DNA from: an uncultured Actinomycetes bacterium
GTDB taxonomy: Bacteria > Actinomycetota > Actinomycetes > Nanopelagicales > Nanopelagicaceae
Assembly: GCA_903850565.1 (NCBI GenBank)
Contig: CAINLV010000029.1
Location: 124,001-188,000 of the forward strand
Length of the DNA stretch: 64,000 nucleotides
Direction: 5' to 3'
Both the position numbers and the translations under genes were made by a program. Positions 16,623 to 25,223 of this stretch are shown here, piece by piece. Below the pieces are notes generated by a model. It saw only the letters and a list, made by a program, of their open reading frames with translations. It had not been told where the DNA came from and did not search any database. Numbering within the stretch: position 1 is the first letter of the stretch; each line of letters begins with the position of its first letter.

Positions 16623-16776
16623 TTTCCTTCTCCGTGTTCACTAGTGCCAAACGCTTTCCCAAAGACTACGCTCTTGTTGGAAGGCTGTACAGCACTTGTA
16701 AACACTGTAATAATAGCGCCACAAGTTAAAGGCTTAGTAAAATTCCACATCCGACGGTTCGCTGAGAGAGAAGGTT

Positions 16777-17430
16777 ATGAGAGATCCAATCGAATACTTA
16801 GGGCCGCGCCTGAAAGAAATTCGTCTTAAAACCGGACTCTCACTGCGAGAAGTTGCCCGTCAACTTCAGGTCTCCCCTTCTTTTGTTTCCCAGATTGAGA
16901 ATGGAAAGTCGCAACCCTCGGTTGCAACCCTTTATTCGCTAGCTCGTCTGCTCGCTGTACCCGTAGATATTCTTTTTGAATCACATTGGGACGGAACTTT
17001 GTTGCCCGATGAAAAACATGCTGCAGATCAAGTTAGCCGGGACAATTTTAATACGCCTACGGATGCCTGGGATGAATCCAGAGCGCGAATATCCGCCGTA
17101 AATCCGCAAAATCGCAGCGTAATAACAATGGATTCTGGTGTAACTTGGGAACGTCTGGCGGCGACAGCAGAGAAGAATGTCAACTTCATGGAGATCATTT
17201 ATGAGCCTGGCTCGGAATCAAATTCCAGTGGCGAGATGATGATGCACTCCGGATATGAATACGGCTATGCGCTTGAAGGCGAAGTTGAAGTAACTATTGG
17301 AGATTTAGTTTTGTCATTAGCAAAAGGGCATTCGATCGGCTTTGACTCTTCAATTCCGCACAAATTTCGAAACAACGGCTTAACTACTTTTCACGGCATC
17401 TGGTTTGTGCACGGCGGCAATACCCACTAA
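16777..17430 (+). CDS. XRE-family regulator with C-terminal cupin domain
   Basis: This 217-residue protein has a helix-turn-helix at about residues 8-62 (LRQ-type XRE, with SPSFVSQIENGKSQPSVATL) and a cupin sensor domain at about 140-210 (HSGYEYGYALEGEVEV and GHSIGFDSSIPHKF, the two cupin motifs). XRE-cupin proteins often control amino-acid, polyamine or sugar-acid catabolism and bind a small ligand in the cupin. GAGAAGG precedes the ATG. It lies directly upstream of the M24-EboE operon, whose promoter carries an 8-bp inverted repeat, its likely target. Confidence 0.9.
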   Translation: MRDPIEYLGPRLKEIRLKTGLSLREVARQLQVSPSFVSQIENGKSQPSVATLYSLARLLAVPVDILFESHWDGTLLPDEKHAADQVSRDNFNTPTDAWDESRARISAVNPQNRSVITMDSGVTWERLAATAEKNVNFMEIIYEPGSESNSSGEMMMHSGYEYGYALEGEVEVTIGDLVLSLAKGHSIGFDSSIPHKFRNNGLTTFHGIWFVHGGNTH

Positions 17431-17505
17431 TTCGACAACTAGATCTGGCATTGCTCTTTCCTGATCGCTGCCCCTTTAGGTGCGCTTATTTCTTTGGAAA
17501 AAACC

Positions 17506-17554
17506 TTGACACCCCCGCTTGCCTAGTGTTAACTAGTAGAGAACATCTAGGCAA
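17506..17554 (+). promoter_or_regulatory. Promoter and inverted repeat before the M24-EboE operon
   Basis: TTGACA (17506-17511) and TTAACT (17529-17534) are spaced by 17 bp. A perfect inverted repeat, TTGCCTAG (17519-17526) and CTAGGCAA (17547-17554), brackets the -10 box, and a further CTAG at 17533 makes an inner CTAG-N6-CTAG palindrome. This is a typical repressor layout; the upstream XRE-cupin protein is the natural candidate. Confidence 0.6.
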
Positions 17555-17575
17555 CTAATGTAACGGGAGTGAACA

Positions 17576-18955
17576 ATGGCTATCCCCACCTATGGGAACA
17601 ACGGCGTCGACTGGGAGAACCGTCTCGATACCGAACGGCTCCGCACCGAGCGACTAGCTCGCCTGAAGGCTGAGCTGGAAAGTTCGAGTCTGGGTTCGCT
17701 CTTAACCTTCGATTTCCACAATATCCGTTATATGACCTCGACCCATATCGGTACCTGGGCGATGGACAAGATGATTCGCTTTTCGATTTTGCCTCGCGGT
17801 GGCGAACCAATCCTCTGGGATTTTGGATCGGCCGCAAAACACCACACCATCCATACCCCGTGGCTGGATAAGGCGCATGCAGATGCAAGTGCAAATGGTC
17901 ACGCACCACATCACGATGCTGGACCACTCTTAGGCTCCCGAGCTGGAATCTCTACCCTTCGTGGCGCCATCAGTCCTAGCGCTGGGCAGGCCGAATCTGT
18001 TGCCGAGAAGATCTATGAAGTTCTTAAAATTTACGGTCTAGAAAATGAACCGCTAGGTGTGGACATCATCGAACCGCCAGTGATGTTTGCCCTTCAAGCT
18101 AAAGGCATAAAAGTTGTCGATGGCCAACAGGTCTTCTTGGCCGCTCGACGAATTAAGACTAAAGATGAGATCACCTTATTAACCTCTGCCGCCTCCATGG
18201 TGGATGCTGCTTATGACCGGCTGTACGAGTTCCTACGCCCTGGCGTTCGAGAGAATGAATGCGTTGGCCTAGTAAGCAAGGTTCTCTACGACATGGGCTC
18301 AGAGCATGTCGAAGGCGTTAATGCTATCTCCGGAGAGCGTTGCTCACCACACCCACACGTATTTAGCGATCGAGTAATCCGCCCAGGCGACCCAGCATTC
18401 TTCGACATTCTCCACAGTTTTATGGGATACCGAACGTGCTACTACCGAACATTCGCGGTGGGCAGTGCATCTCCAGCTCTGCGCGACGCTTACACAATCT
18501 GTCGCGAGTACATGGACAAAGCAATCGCACTTGTTAAACCTGGCGCCACGACTGCAGATATCGTCAAAGTATGGCCAACGGCGCAAGAGTTCGGTTTTGC
18601 AAATGAAGAAGCGGCTTTCGCACTGCAATATGGTCATGGAGTTGGCTTATCCATTTGGGAAAGGCCTATCTTCAGCAGAATGATTTCGTTAGATCATCCA
18701 GAAACGCTAGAAGAGGGAATGGTTTTCGCACTGGAGACCTACTGGCCAGCCAAAGATGGTTGGGGCGCGGCTCGGATTGAAGAAGAAGTGATTGTTACCG
18801 CAACCGGTTGCGAAATTATCACAAAATTCCCGGCTGAAGAGTTATTGGTGGCGGGGCAAAGATATTTCACAACTGGCGGATGGTTAAACACAACTCGCGA
18901 TTCTCAATCGCACTTGAATACCTCAACTTTCAATCACATTGGAAACGGTAAGTAG
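17576..18955 (+). CDS. M24 (creatinase/Xaa-Pro peptidase-like) protein with altered metal site
   Basis: This 459-residue protein has the creatinase-type N-terminal domain (about 20-190) and the pita-bread M24 catalytic domain (about 195-420). Canonical M24 metal ligands are Asp, Asp, His, Glu, Glu. Here Asp277, His354 (in YGHGVGL), Glu387 and Glu402 are kept, but the second Asp, expected 11 residues after the first, is Cys288 (GYRTCYYRT). The local GYxT...RT pattern resembles creatinase, which has lost its metals. DMSP lyase DddP is another relative, but it keeps both Asp. A hydrolase on a small C-N or similar substrate is more likely than a peptidase. GGGAGTG lies before the ATG, and the EboE-like gene follows after 3 nt. 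Confidence 0.8.
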   Translation: MAIPTYGNNGVDWENRLDTERLRTERLARLKAELESSSLGSLLTFDFHNIRYMTSTHIGTWAMDKMIRFSILPRGGEPILWDFGSAAKHHTIHTPWLDKAHADASANGHAPHHDAGPLLGSRAGISTLRGAISPSAGQAESVAEKIYEVLKIYGLENEPLGVDIIEPPVMFALQAKGIKVVDGQQVFLAARRIKTKDEITLLTSAASMVDAAYDRLYEFLRPGVRENECVGLVSKVLYDMGSEHVEGVNAISGERCSPHPHVFSDRVIRPGDPAFFDILHSFMGYRTCYYRTFAVGSASPALRDAYTICREYMDKAIALVKPGATTADIVKVWPTAQEFGFANEEAAFALQYGHGVGLSIWERPIFSRMISLDHPETLEEGMVFALETYWPAKDGWGAARIEEEVIVTATGCEIITKFPAEELLVAGQRYFTTGGWLNTTRDSQSHLNTSTFNHIGNGK

Positions 18956-18958
18956 TTA

Positions 18959-20176
18959 ATGGATCTTGGTAACGGCTACGGCCACCTGACTTATTCGACC
19001 TTGGTCCATCCAGGTGATACTTGGGCGGATATGAAGGAAAGTTTGCAAACATACCTTCCAGGTGTGAAAGCAAAGTTTTCGCCTGATGCTCCTATGGGAG
19101 TTTCACTTCGCCTAGCAAATGCTTCAGTTGAAGAACTACTTGCCAATCCGCAAGAGCGATTGTGGTTAAAGAATTTCCTTATTGATCAAGATCTTTATGT
19201 TTATACCGTTAATGCTTTTCCTTACGGCCCCTTTAAGGGTCAGCGCGTCAAAGAGCAGGTTTATGAACCTGATTGGACTACCGACGCTCGTACTACCTAC
19301 ACAATGAATGTGGCTGACATTTTGGCTGAAGTCACTGGCTCGGAAGTTGAGCCAACCATTCAAACTGCGCCACTTGCCTTTCGACCCAATGTACTTTCTA
19401 GCTCTTATGTAGATGCGTTCAACGAGAACATTTATCGGGTCATTGCCCACTTGATGAATCTAGAGAAACGAACTGGCCGAAGAGTGAAATTGGCACTTGA
19501 ACCAGAGCCATTTTGCTATCTAGAAACAATCCCGGAAACCGTCACTTACTTCCAAGAGCAGATCTACAGTTTGGCGGCTGCAGAACGCATTTCACAATTA
19601 TCGGGTGAGCCATTAGCAGAAGTATTCGGAGCGACTCGGCGCTACTTGGGAATTGTTTTAGATATCTGTCACCAATCGGTGCAATTCGAAAATATCGCAG
19701 ATGACATCAATCAGTTGTCACAAGCGGGAATCCCAATTTTCAAATTACAGGAAGCGGCAGCTCTTCAGGTTGAACATGTGACTCCAGAGATCGTTCAAGA
19801 GTTAAAGAAATACACTGGGACTATTTATTTGAGTCAAACGACCGAACTTCGGGATGGCAAAATAACTAGATACCTAAACCTCGAAGATGCGATAGCTGCG
19901 TGGGAAGAAGATCCTGGCCCGCGCGAATGGCGAACTCATTTTCATGTTCCAGTGTTCCTGAAAGATCTTGGTCCATTCCAAACAACTCGTGGTGGAATTG
20001 ATGCGGCGCTGAAGGTGCACGCAAAGACTCCGTTATCCACGCACTTAGAAATCGAAACCTACACCTGGGATGTTTTGCCCGAACATTTAAAAACCGGTGA
20101 CATTTCCGAATATGTTATTAGGGAACTTGAATATGTTCGTGATGAATTGGCCAGGCAAGTCGCCGCTTTAGCGTAA
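18959..20176 (+). CDS. eboE: EboE-like xylose-isomerase-type TIM-barrel protein
   Basis: This 405-residue protein matches the EboE pattern I know from ebo clusters: YGHLTYSTLVHPGDTW at the start, VYTVNAFPYGPF and VKEQVYEPDWTT near residue 85-110, and LALEPEPFC, LDICHQ and HFHVPVF later. These supply the Glu/His residues that bind metal in AP-endonuclease-2/xylose-isomerase-like barrels. EboE is annotated as a metabolite traffic protein and its reaction is not established. Ebo clusters normally hold EboA-F together; here no partner is nearby. It follows the M24 gene by 3 nt, so the two are one operon. A bidirectional terminator follows. Confidence 0.75.
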   Translation: MDLGNGYGHLTYSTLVHPGDTWADMKESLQTYLPGVKAKFSPDAPMGVSLRLANASVEELLANPQERLWLKNFLIDQDLYVYTVNAFPYGPFKGQRVKEQVYEPDWTTDARTTYTMNVADILAEVTGSEVEPTIQTAPLAFRPNVLSSSYVDAFNENIYRVIAHLMNLEKRTGRRVKLALEPEPFCYLETIPETVTYFQEQIYSLAAAERISQLSGEPLAEVFGATRRYLGIVLDICHQSVQFENIADDINQLSQAGIPIFKLQEAAALQVEHVTPEIVQELKKYTGTIYLSQTTELRDGKITRYLNLEDAIAAWEEDPGPREWRTHFHVPVFLKDLGPFQTTRGGIDAALKVHAKTPLSTHLEIETYTWDVLPEHLKTGDISEYVIRELEYVRDELARQVAALA

Positions 20177-20194
20177 GAAGAAATAACCCCCTGA

Positions 20195-20230
20195 CCGACC
20201 TAGAGCGTCTGCTCACTCTAGGTCGGAAGC
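20195..20230. terminator. Bidirectional hairpin terminator
   Basis: A perfect 11-bp stem (20195-20205 with 20216-20226, 10-nt loop) lies between two convergent genes, with TTTT a few bases past the stem on the plus side. It can serve both the M24-EboE operon and the peptidase-E-like gene. Confidence 0.7.
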
Positions 20231-20234
20231 GGTT

Positions 20235-20975
20235 TTAAAGGAGGATACGGTCGCCTTCTTGATAACGGTTAGTGGGAGCTCCGCGCAAGATATGAACGCC
20301 GGCAAATCCGTGAACTTCCCAAATCCCAACTTCATAGGTGGACTCATCATGAAGTCCGGTGACTAGAGCAGTACTTTCATCAATGCCAATCACAATTACG
20401 CCATCTGGTGCTTGTAGCAAGACTTTTGCCGCGCCATCGGGAATCCAACCAAAGAATTTGTTGTAGTGCGGAATAACTCTTATGTTGGAAAGTAAATCTA
20501 AACCTGGGTCTCCTTCACTTTTTAACTTCATGAAATGCGGGACATCTTTTGCTAGCGCCATTGCCCCAGCGCTGCATCCCGCCAATGAAGATCCAGCACG
20601 CCAATTCTTTTCAATTGCCCGCCACACTGGGGTATCTATAAGCGATTTCGCTAAGTAGCTTGGGTCGCCACCTGATAGGTAGATCAATCCGGCGTTTTCG
20701 ATATGGTCGGCATATGCCTCATTCATAGCATCTTCGCGATTGAAAACTGGGAGAAATACTTGTTTAGCTTCCAGACGATCGGCCGCAGCCGCGCCCATAG
20801 ACTCCCAGTAGGTCAGACTTTTCGGACCTTCTTGGCCAGCAGCGGTTGCCAATTGCACGAAATGGTTTGCCTTGCCTCGGTTTATTGCCCGATTAAGGAG
20901 CGCACCTTCTAGGGGTTCCATCACTGGTAGATATTCACCAGATCCAACGAGAGCCAGCGCTCCGACCTTTTCCAT
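20235..20975 (-). CDS. Peptidase E / cyanophycinase-like (S51) hydrolase
   Basis: This 246-residue protein belongs to the class-I-glutamine-amidotransferase-like S51 family. It begins GALALVGSGEYLP and carries GLIYLSGGDPS and the nucleophile elbow GCSAGAM, in which Ser is the catalytic residue. Family members are alpha-aspartyl dipeptidases or cyanophycinases; the C-terminal part (GIDESTALV) is also typical. No cyanophycin synthetase is seen nearby. It stands alone between a shared terminator and a divergent LCP gene. Cytoplasmic peptide salvage is a fair guess. Confidence 0.8.
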   Translation of the reverse strand: MEKVGALALVGSGEYLPVMEPLEGALLNRAINRGKANHFVQLATAAGQEGPKSLTYWESMGAAAADRLEAKQVFLPVFNREDAMNEAYADHIENAGLIYLSGGDPSYLAKSLIDTPVWRAIEKNWRAGSSLAGCSAGAMALAKDVPHFMKLKSEGDPGLDLLSNIRVIPHYNKFFGWIPDGAAKVLLQAPDGVIVIGIDESTALVTGLHDESTYEVGIWEVHGFAGVHILRGAPTNRYQEGDRILL

Positions 20976-21074
20976 AACTTACTTTAACCGCTAGATAGGT
21001 GGTGCGACATAAGCACATCCTTAGAAATTATTGAGATTCAATGCCATCCGCGCCCAACAGATAAGATTCGCCAT

Positions 21075-22256
21075 ATGCGCAATAGACCCTCGAAAGTGAC
21101 CGCCGGGCTATCTATCGCCATCGTTTTAGCTTCGGCCGGTTTTGCATTCTTTAGCAAGACGGCAACCAGTTCTATCCCTCGTTCGAAGGTCCTACAGGGG
21201 GCAAAGAAGTCAATCCAGGGCGACACCAATATCTTGTTATTAGGTTTAGATAGCCGCCGAGATGCCAATGGTGCGGACTTGCCTCGCGCCCTCCTAGATC
21301 TAATGCATGTGGGCTCCAGTAGCTCCATCGGTGGATATAACACCAACACCATGATCGTCATTCACATCCCCGCCAATGGCACCAAGGCGGTTGCGATTTC
21401 AATCCCGCGCGATGACTACGTCAATGTTCCTGGTCTAGGTATGAAGAAAATCAAAGAGGCATACGGCTACGCAAAATATGCCGAGGATTCAAAGCTCTAC
21501 AAGCAGGGTGTGAAAGAGCCGTTGAGAGAGCACTTAGCCAGAGATGCTGGCCGGAAGGCAACCATCGCCACCATTACCCAAATGTTAGGTATCCCTATCG
21601 ATCACCTCGCCGAAGTGAACTTGGTCGGTTTTTACGACCTAGCCACCGCACTGGGTGGTATCCAAGTTTGTCTCAACAAAGCAGTTAACGACGCTCAGTA
21701 CTCCGGCGCAATTTTCCCTGCCGGTCTCCAAACGATCACTGGAGTCGACGCACTCAAATTCGTAAGGCAGCGCCACGGCCTGCCCAATGGCGACTTGGAT
21801 CGAACTCATCGTCAGCAAGCATTCATCACCGGGGTGATTCAGAAATTTAAGACTCAAGGGATTTTGGGAGATTTAGGAAAACTCAAAGCGCTTCTCAATG
21901 TTGCGAAGAAAGATGTAGTAATTGACTCTGGCTGGGATATTTTAGGATTCTTGCCACAAGCCAAGGCGCTAACAGGTGGCCACATAACTTTTAGCACATT
22001 GCCTATCGAAGGTTATGTAATGCGCAACAGTCAAAGTGTGAATTTAATTGACCTAGTTAAAGTTCAAAAATTCACCCACGACCTCTTTTATCCACCAAAG
22101 CCAACTCCAAAACCAACGGCATCTGGTACTTCTTCTCCTGGCTCAGCAACCTCAACTGCGAAGGCGATTCCGAAACCCAAGCCAACAAAGGTTAACTACG
22201 CAAACTTGGCCAACGGAAAATCAGTTGATGGCAGCTCGATTCCTTGCGTTAACTAA
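21075..22256 (+). CDS. LytR-CpsA-Psr (LCP) family cell-wall polymer ligase
   Basis: This 393-residue membrane-anchored protein has one N-terminal transmembrane helix (about 8-28) and an extracellular LCP domain (about 50-300). The LCP domain shows LLLGLDSR, AISIPRDDYV and FVRQRHGLPNGDLDRTHRQQ, the Asp/Arg residues that bind the polyprenyl pyrophosphate substrate. LCP proteins transfer arabinogalactan or teichoic-type polymers to peptidoglycan. The C-terminal tail is rich in Pro, Lys, Ser and Thr, as expected for a wall-spanning linker. No ribosome site is seen; TAAGAT at 21062-21067, 7 nt before the ATG, suggests a leaderless mRNA. Confidence 0.9.
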   Translation: MRNRPSKVTAGLSIAIVLASAGFAFFSKTATSSIPRSKVLQGAKKSIQGDTNILLLGLDSRRDANGADLPRALLDLMHVGSSSSIGGYNTNTMIVIHIPANGTKAVAISIPRDDYVNVPGLGMKKIKEAYGYAKYAEDSKLYKQGVKEPLREHLARDAGRKATIATITQMLGIPIDHLAEVNLVGFYDLATALGGIQVCLNKAVNDAQYSGAIFPAGLQTITGVDALKFVRQRHGLPNGDLDRTHRQQAFITGVIQKFKTQGILGDLGKLKALLNVAKKDVVIDSGWDILGFLPQAKALTGGHITFSTLPIEGYVMRNSQSVNLIDLVKVQKFTHDLFYPPKPTPKPTASGTSSPGSATSTAKAIPKPKPTKVNYANLANGKSVDGSSIPCVN

Positions 22257-22279
22257 TAGCTCGAAGAGACGAGAAAATC

Positions 22280-23209
22280 TTGTACGGACTTGTAACAATA
22301 ATTGTTGGCGCGTTAGTGGCAGTTCAATCACGTATTAATGGACAACTAGCTACCACCGTTCATAATGGAATTGCCGGCGCTCTGCTTTCCAATCTTGCTG
22401 GTTGGGTTTTTCTCTGGGCTTTAGTTTTTGGATTGCGGGCCGAAAGATTGGCGCTCAAAAAAGTTATTAGCGCTTGGAAGAATAAGAAGATTAAGTGGTG
22501 GGAATTCACGGGAGGATTGGGGGGCGGTTTTTTCCTTTCCATGCAGAGCATCAACGTCCCGCAGATTGGCGTCGCAATTTTTACTATCGCGACTATCGGA
22601 GGCCAAACTGTGACCTCTTTGATTGTAGATAAAATTGGAATCTCCCCCAGCGGCAAGAAACATATAACGATTCCTAGAGTTGTTGGAGCGGTCACAACGC
22701 TAGTGGCGGTCACTATTGCGGTTAAGCCGGAATTAACCGGCACTACTTTTAAATTAGTGCCAATAGTCTTGACAGTCCTTGTCGGAGCGGTGGTTGCCTT
22801 TCAACAGGCTATTAATGGCCGTCTTAATGTCGTTACTGGCCGGCCATTGGCTACCAGCTGGATTAACTTTTCGATAGGTTCCATGGTTTTGACGACCGCG
22901 TTGGTTATTAATCTTCTCAATGGTGGCCATATCAGTAAGTTGCCTTCCAACCCATGGCTCTATCTAGGTGGACCTTTAGGGCTTTTCTATATTGCCATCT
23001 CTGCCTACGTCGTAAAGCACATGGGTGTACTCAATTTCATCCTATTTAGTGTTACCGGACAGTTGATTGGCGCGCTGCTTCTGGACTGGTTAGTCCCTGC
23101 CACAAAGAATCCAGTGAGTGGTTACCTGATTTTCGGAACCTTAATGACTCTCGCCTCGATCGCAGCTTCACAACTTTTTGAAAATAAAGTCACTAACCGC
23201 CAAAGGTAA
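22280..23209 (+). CDS. DMT-type transporter, YdcZ/DUF606 duplicated form
   Basis: This 309-residue membrane protein has about ten hydrophobic segments and consists of two related halves. Each half begins with a G-A-x-V-A-x-Q-x-x-I-N-G motif (VGALVAVQSRINGQL near residue 10 and VGAVVAFQQAINGRL near 170). This is the tandem DUF606 (YdcZ) family of small-molecule exporters; substrates are unknown. The start is a TTG with only a weak GAGA upstream, so a short uncertainty in the N-terminus remains. Its 3' end overlaps the convergent dipZ by 17 bp. Confidence 0.8.
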   Translation: MYGLVTIIVGALVAVQSRINGQLATTVHNGIAGALLSNLAGWVFLWALVFGLRAERLALKKVISAWKNKKIKWWEFTGGLGGGFFLSMQSINVPQIGVAIFTIATIGGQTVTSLIVDKIGISPSGKKHITIPRVVGAVTTLVAVTIAVKPELTGTTFKLVPIVLTVLVGAVVAFQQAINGRLNVVTGRPLATSWINFSIGSMVLTTALVINLLNGGHISKLPSNPWLYLGGPLGLFYIAISAYVVKHMGVLNFILFSVTGQLIGALLLDWLVPATKNPVSGYLIFGTLMTLASIAASQLFENKVTNRQR

Positions 23210-24875
23210 AGGTGTGAAGAGATACCCCTGGCGGCACCGTTATGGAAATCGTGTGTTCTCCAAAGATCGGAAATGTTGCTAGGTGATAAAGATTTGATCC
23301 AGAAATATTTAACTTTCCTTGCGGATCTTCGGAGGTAAAGTTACCGGATTCGCCAATCACTTTAACTGAAGCCTCATATGTTCTTGAATCAGCAACGCTA
23401 GCTACTAAATAAACATCCTTGGCATTTACCTTAAAGGTTAGCGTCGCCCCTACTCCTTGACTGGTGATTTTATCTGGCTCAACGTTCCAACTTCCACCGA
23501 TTGTCCAGAAATCAGAGAGCAGTGGTAATCGGGGCTGAAAATTATTGACTCCATCTTGCAACGCGCCATTGCCCATAAATCGGGACGCTCTCTCCGTTCC
23601 GAAGTAGGTTTCCGGTGTTTGATTAGGGTTATAGGCATCCACTTCCTTGGGACTTACTAATGTGGCGCTATCTCCCAACAAACTTTGTATCGCTTTTTCC
23701 GTCGCTAAGTATTCGCCCTCACCGTAATGAACGTTGACAACTTTCCCATCTCGATTGATCAAATAGTGGGCCGGCCAGTATTGATTTGCGAAGGCGTTCC
23801 AGGTCATTAAATTGTTATCTAGCGCGATGGGATAGGTCAATCCGTATTGCTTCGTCGCTTTTTCAACGTTGGTCAGCACTTTTTCGAAACTGAACTCAGG
23901 TGCGTGTATTCCAATTACTACAAAGCCTTTTGACTTATAAGTCTCGTACCATTTCTCAACATAAGGAAGCGTCCGAACGCAGTTAATGCAGGAGTAGGTC
24001 CAGAAATCGATCATTACAACCTTGCCGCGCAGAGCTTTTAGCGTAAGCGGAGAGCTGTTTATCCATGATTGCAATCCCGTTAATTCTGGTGCTAAGTACG
24101 GTGAAACATTGGTTGCACTTGAACTATTGGGGTTTTGACCGGGAGTCTTTACCTGCGCCAAAAGTGATTGGTCGATAGAACTCACGTCAAAAGGCGTGTG
24201 CGTTGTTACCCACAGCTCTGCTTTCTTGTCGTAACCGAAGCCGATGCCAATTCCGATCAGAATGAATAGCGCACCTAGGGCGCGACGAACCAGGCCATGT
24301 GAATCAATTGCCCAAGAGAACTTGTTAAGGAACTTCCGTCCTTTTATGGAGATCAATAGCAGAATGGTTACTAATCCCAAGCTATAAGCAAGAAGATAGA
24401 AGAGACCTGCAAATAAATTTTTTGGCAAGATCGTCGCCAAAATAAAGGCGTAGGTTGGGCTGCAACTGGAGAAAACTGGTCCTAGGGCTAAGCCGGTGGC
24501 AATTGCCCCGAAGCGACCTTTGCGAGTTACTCCGGCTTGAAGCAGTCGGTCTGAACGTGCTTGCCAACCCAACGCTGCCGATATTCGATCCCACGCAGAG
24601 GGAAAGAGGGTGCTGATTCCAAGAGCGATTACCAATCCGGCCGAAAAGTTAATCCACAGTTGTGGGGATACGCCAATAAAGATGGAGCTGACTTTCAATA
24701 AGTAAGTAAAAAGAATTAGCGATGTAGCAAGTGACCCGGCAATGAAGTACGGGCGAGTTCGATCTTTTTCATCTCCTGATATGGCGCCACCAATGATTAT
24801 TGGTAGTAGTGGTAAAACACAGGGCGCCAGGGCGGTTAGTGCACCAGCAATGAAGGCGAGAAAGAGAAGGATCAC
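23193..24875 (-). CDS. dipZ: DipZ: CcdA-type membrane electron carrier fused to thioredoxin and CBM-like domain
   Basis: This 560-residue protein has an N-terminal CcdA/DsbD-type membrane domain (about 1-220) with the redox cysteines in TALAPCVLPLLP and VFSSCSPTYAF. Next is a thioredoxin/TlpA-like domain (about 260-400) with the active site CINC in FWTYSCINCVRTLP. The C-terminal beta domain (about 430-560) is typical of DipZ. It carries reducing power across the membrane to extracellular thiols, in support of cytochrome c maturation or disulfide repair. The start is a GTG. A small secreted protein gene lies 28 nt upstream on the same strand. Confidence 0.9.
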   Translation of the reverse strand: MILLFLAFIAGALTALAPCVLPLLPIIIGGAISGDEKDRTRPYFIAGSLATSLILFTYLLKVSSIFIGVSPQLWINFSAGLVIALGISTLFPSAWDRISAALGWQARSDRLLQAGVTRKGRFGAIATGLALGPVFSSCSPTYAFILATILPKNLFAGLFYLLAYSLGLVTILLLISIKGRKFLNKFSWAIDSHGLVRRALGALFILIGIGIGFGYDKKAELWVTTHTPFDVSSIDQSLLAQVKTPGQNPNSSSATNVSPYLAPELTGLQSWINSSPLTLKALRGKVVMIDFWTYSCINCVRTLPYVEKWYETYKSKGFVVIGIHAPEFSFEKVLTNVEKATKQYGLTYPIALDNNLMTWNAFANQYWPAHYLINRDGKVVNVHYGEGEYLATEKAIQSLLGDSATLVSPKEVDAYNPNQTPETYFGTERASRFMGNGALQDGVNNFQPRLPLLSDFWTIGGSWNVEPDKITSQGVGATLTFKVNAKDVYLVASVADSRTYEASVKVIGESGNFTSEDPQGKLNISGSNLYHLATFPIFGEHTISITVPPGVSLHTFTFGG

Positions 24876-24903
24876 GCCTGCACTGTAGTTAAATTATTGA
24901 AAT

Positions 24904-25125
24904 TTAGTCATCTGATTCGGAATTTCCACCTGAAATTGATGGTGCAACCGTGATGGTCTTGGCTCCGGCAGTCGTCAGGGCCGCGCTATTGGCTGTGGTC
25001 GTAACTGCGGAATTACTGGTTAATGAGCCGGTAAGCGATCCTGATTGCTGTGGTGCCAACTGAACCAACGTCACAGCACCCGAGATAATTACTCCGAAAG
25101 CCAAGATTGCTATATGTCGTTTCAT
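24904..25125 (-). CDS. Small Ser/Thr-rich secreted or anchored protein
   Basis: This protein of about 73 residues starts MKRHIAILAFGVIISGAVTLVQLAPQ: a basic end and one hydrophobic segment, so a signal peptide or anchor. The rest is low-complexity Ser, Thr, Ala and Gly, ending in an acidic SESDD, with no cysteine. I do not recognise a family. GGAG touches the ATG and is too close to act as a ribosome site; a TTG six bases upstream is in frame, and a GATACT box ends 6 nt before the ATG, so a leaderless start is possible. It is 28 nt upstream of dipZ and is probably co-transcribed with it. Confidence 0.55.
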   Translation of the reverse strand: MKRHIAILAFGVIISGAVTLVQLAPQQSGSLTGSLTSNSAVTTTANSAALTTAGAKTITVAPSISGGNSESDD

Positions 25126-25223
25126 CTCCAAAGTATCGGTAACCAGGCTGGTTAGACGCCCAAAGGATCCTGAACATTGGCTGGTAATATTGTGCTTTGC
25201 TTTTTTGATGGGAGAATGTACCT

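Noticed and set aside
17576-18955. Assignment of the M24 protein as DMSP lyase DddP
   Set aside because: DddP needs two metal Asp residues; one is Cys here, and the local pattern is closer to creatinase.
20235-20975. Cyanophycin degradation
   Set aside because: The family fits, but no cyanophycin synthetase is in the window and peptidase E-like members are equally likely.
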